A stretch of DNA of 64,000 nt from UBA1479 sp038109305 (GTDB taxonomy: Bacteria; Pseudomonadota; Alphaproteobacteria; Rhodospirillales; Casp-alpha2): contig JAYNIR010000008.1 of NCBI GenBank assembly GCA_038109305.1, positions 65,889-129,888 on the forward strand, given 5' to 3'. The notes below the pieces were generated by a model. It saw only the letters and a program-made list of their open reading frames with translations. It searched no databases and was not told the DNA's origin. The position numbers were made by a program, and so were the translations under genes. How positions within the stretch are numbered: position 1 is the first letter of the stretch; every line of letters begins with the position of its first letter. This document shows, one piece after another, positions 63,735 to 64,000 of this stretch.

Positions 63735-64000
63735 ATGGTGGCGTATCAGACGCGTTTCGAACGTGTGACCTTTGCCTTTAAGAAACCGTCCAAAGTTCGC
63801 GAATTTCGTGACACGAACTTCAGAGGCTTCTTCGTTCTACAACAGCCCAACGGGTTCATCTCGTACTATGCGATCACGTCTAAAGGAAGCGCACGGAGAG
63901 GGTCAAGGCGTCATAAGAAGATCCGAATAGGCGAACATCCGGCCTTGGCCCCTTCCGAGGCAAGGAAGGCGGCGGAAGAACTTATCGCGAAGGCTAAGCT
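63735..64000 (+). CDS. Phage-type tyrosine integrase, N-terminal arm-binding domain (cut by window end)
   Basis: From ATG 63735 the frame is open to the end, giving 88 residues: REFRDTNFRGFFVLQQPNG, then RRHKKIRIGEHPALAPSEAR and KAAEELIAKAK. The order of a D-x-x-x-RG strand pair, R-x-x-IG-x-P-L-x-x-x-EAR, is that of the DUF4102-type arm DNA-binding domain of integrases from prophages and islands. The catalytic domain would lie beyond the window. Base use is less GC-rich than the preceding genes. No tRNA attachment site is visible in the 31-bp gap before it. Confidence 0.75.
   Translation, partial: MVAYQTRFERVTFAFKKPSKVREFRDTNFRGFFVLQQPNGFISYYAITSKGSARRGSRRHKKIRIGEHPALAPSEARKAAEELIAKAK

Overview
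The window is a GC-rich, gene-dense piece of chromosome from an alphaproteobacterium, most likely a Rhodospirillales-type organism. This is inferred from gene content, because no rRNA is present. The supporting features are a SAM-II riboswitch before metZ, an alphaproteobacterial LexA box (GTTC-N7-GTTC) before mmcB, the DUF1244/DUF6352 pair, DUF3422, class I lysyl-tRNA synthetase, plant-type glutamate-cysteine ligase, KorAB and a Ubi-type quinone pathway.

Layout. 1-14 kb: an M16 peptidase pair, pgi, mutL, a Rossmann-like unknown, rsmD, rluB, tadA, DUF6352-DUF1244, purD, xseA and an M23 peptidase. 13.7-21 kb: a minus-strand lipid A/Kdo operon (msbA, DUF374 acyltransferase, waaA, lpxK, lpxL-like) running into a TauD-type dioxygenase and a secreted HbpS-like protein. 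21-29.8 kb: DinB, a medium-chain reductase, TldE/PmbA, the korA-korB-fprA redox operon, and metZ with a full leader (promoter, SAM-II aptamer, terminator). 29.9-31.2 kb: a decayed peptidoglycan-binding-like gene. 31.2-42 kb: DUF3422, TldD, lysS, gshA, rsmE, ubiA, a patch of decayed phage-like DNA beside an S24-type repressor with an operator-like site, and ubiD. 42-46.4 kb: a GAF/HD-GYP protein with a long insertion, a co-translated unknown protein and a membrane-anchored TPR protein.

46.4-57.3 kb holds a near-complete anaerobic-type corrin ring pathway: cbiX, cobH, cobL, cobI, cbiG-cobJ and cobM on the plus strand, cbiD-cobK convergent to them, and cobB further on. A broken formate/nitrite transporter gene and a Sco1 copper chaperone lie between cbiD and cobB. 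57.3-64 kb: a cysteine-cluster protein, a DapA-superfamily aldolase, a YgjP-like metallopeptidase, an ada gene killed by two in-frame stops, SOS-controlled mmcB, a divergent YjbQ, a small membrane protein, a TPR/2OG-oxygenase fusion and the start of a phage-type integrase running off the window.

Themes. Most genes are housekeeping. The unusual material is (i) well-preserved cis-regulation (SAM-II leader, SOS box, repressor operator), (ii) repeated gene decay by in-frame stops in otherwise readable genes (ada, the FNT transporter, two phage-like patches), and (iii) a few odd architectures (inserted HD-GYP, TPR-2OG oxygenase, substituted YjbQ). No CRISPR array, tRNA, rRNA or complete insertion sequence was found.
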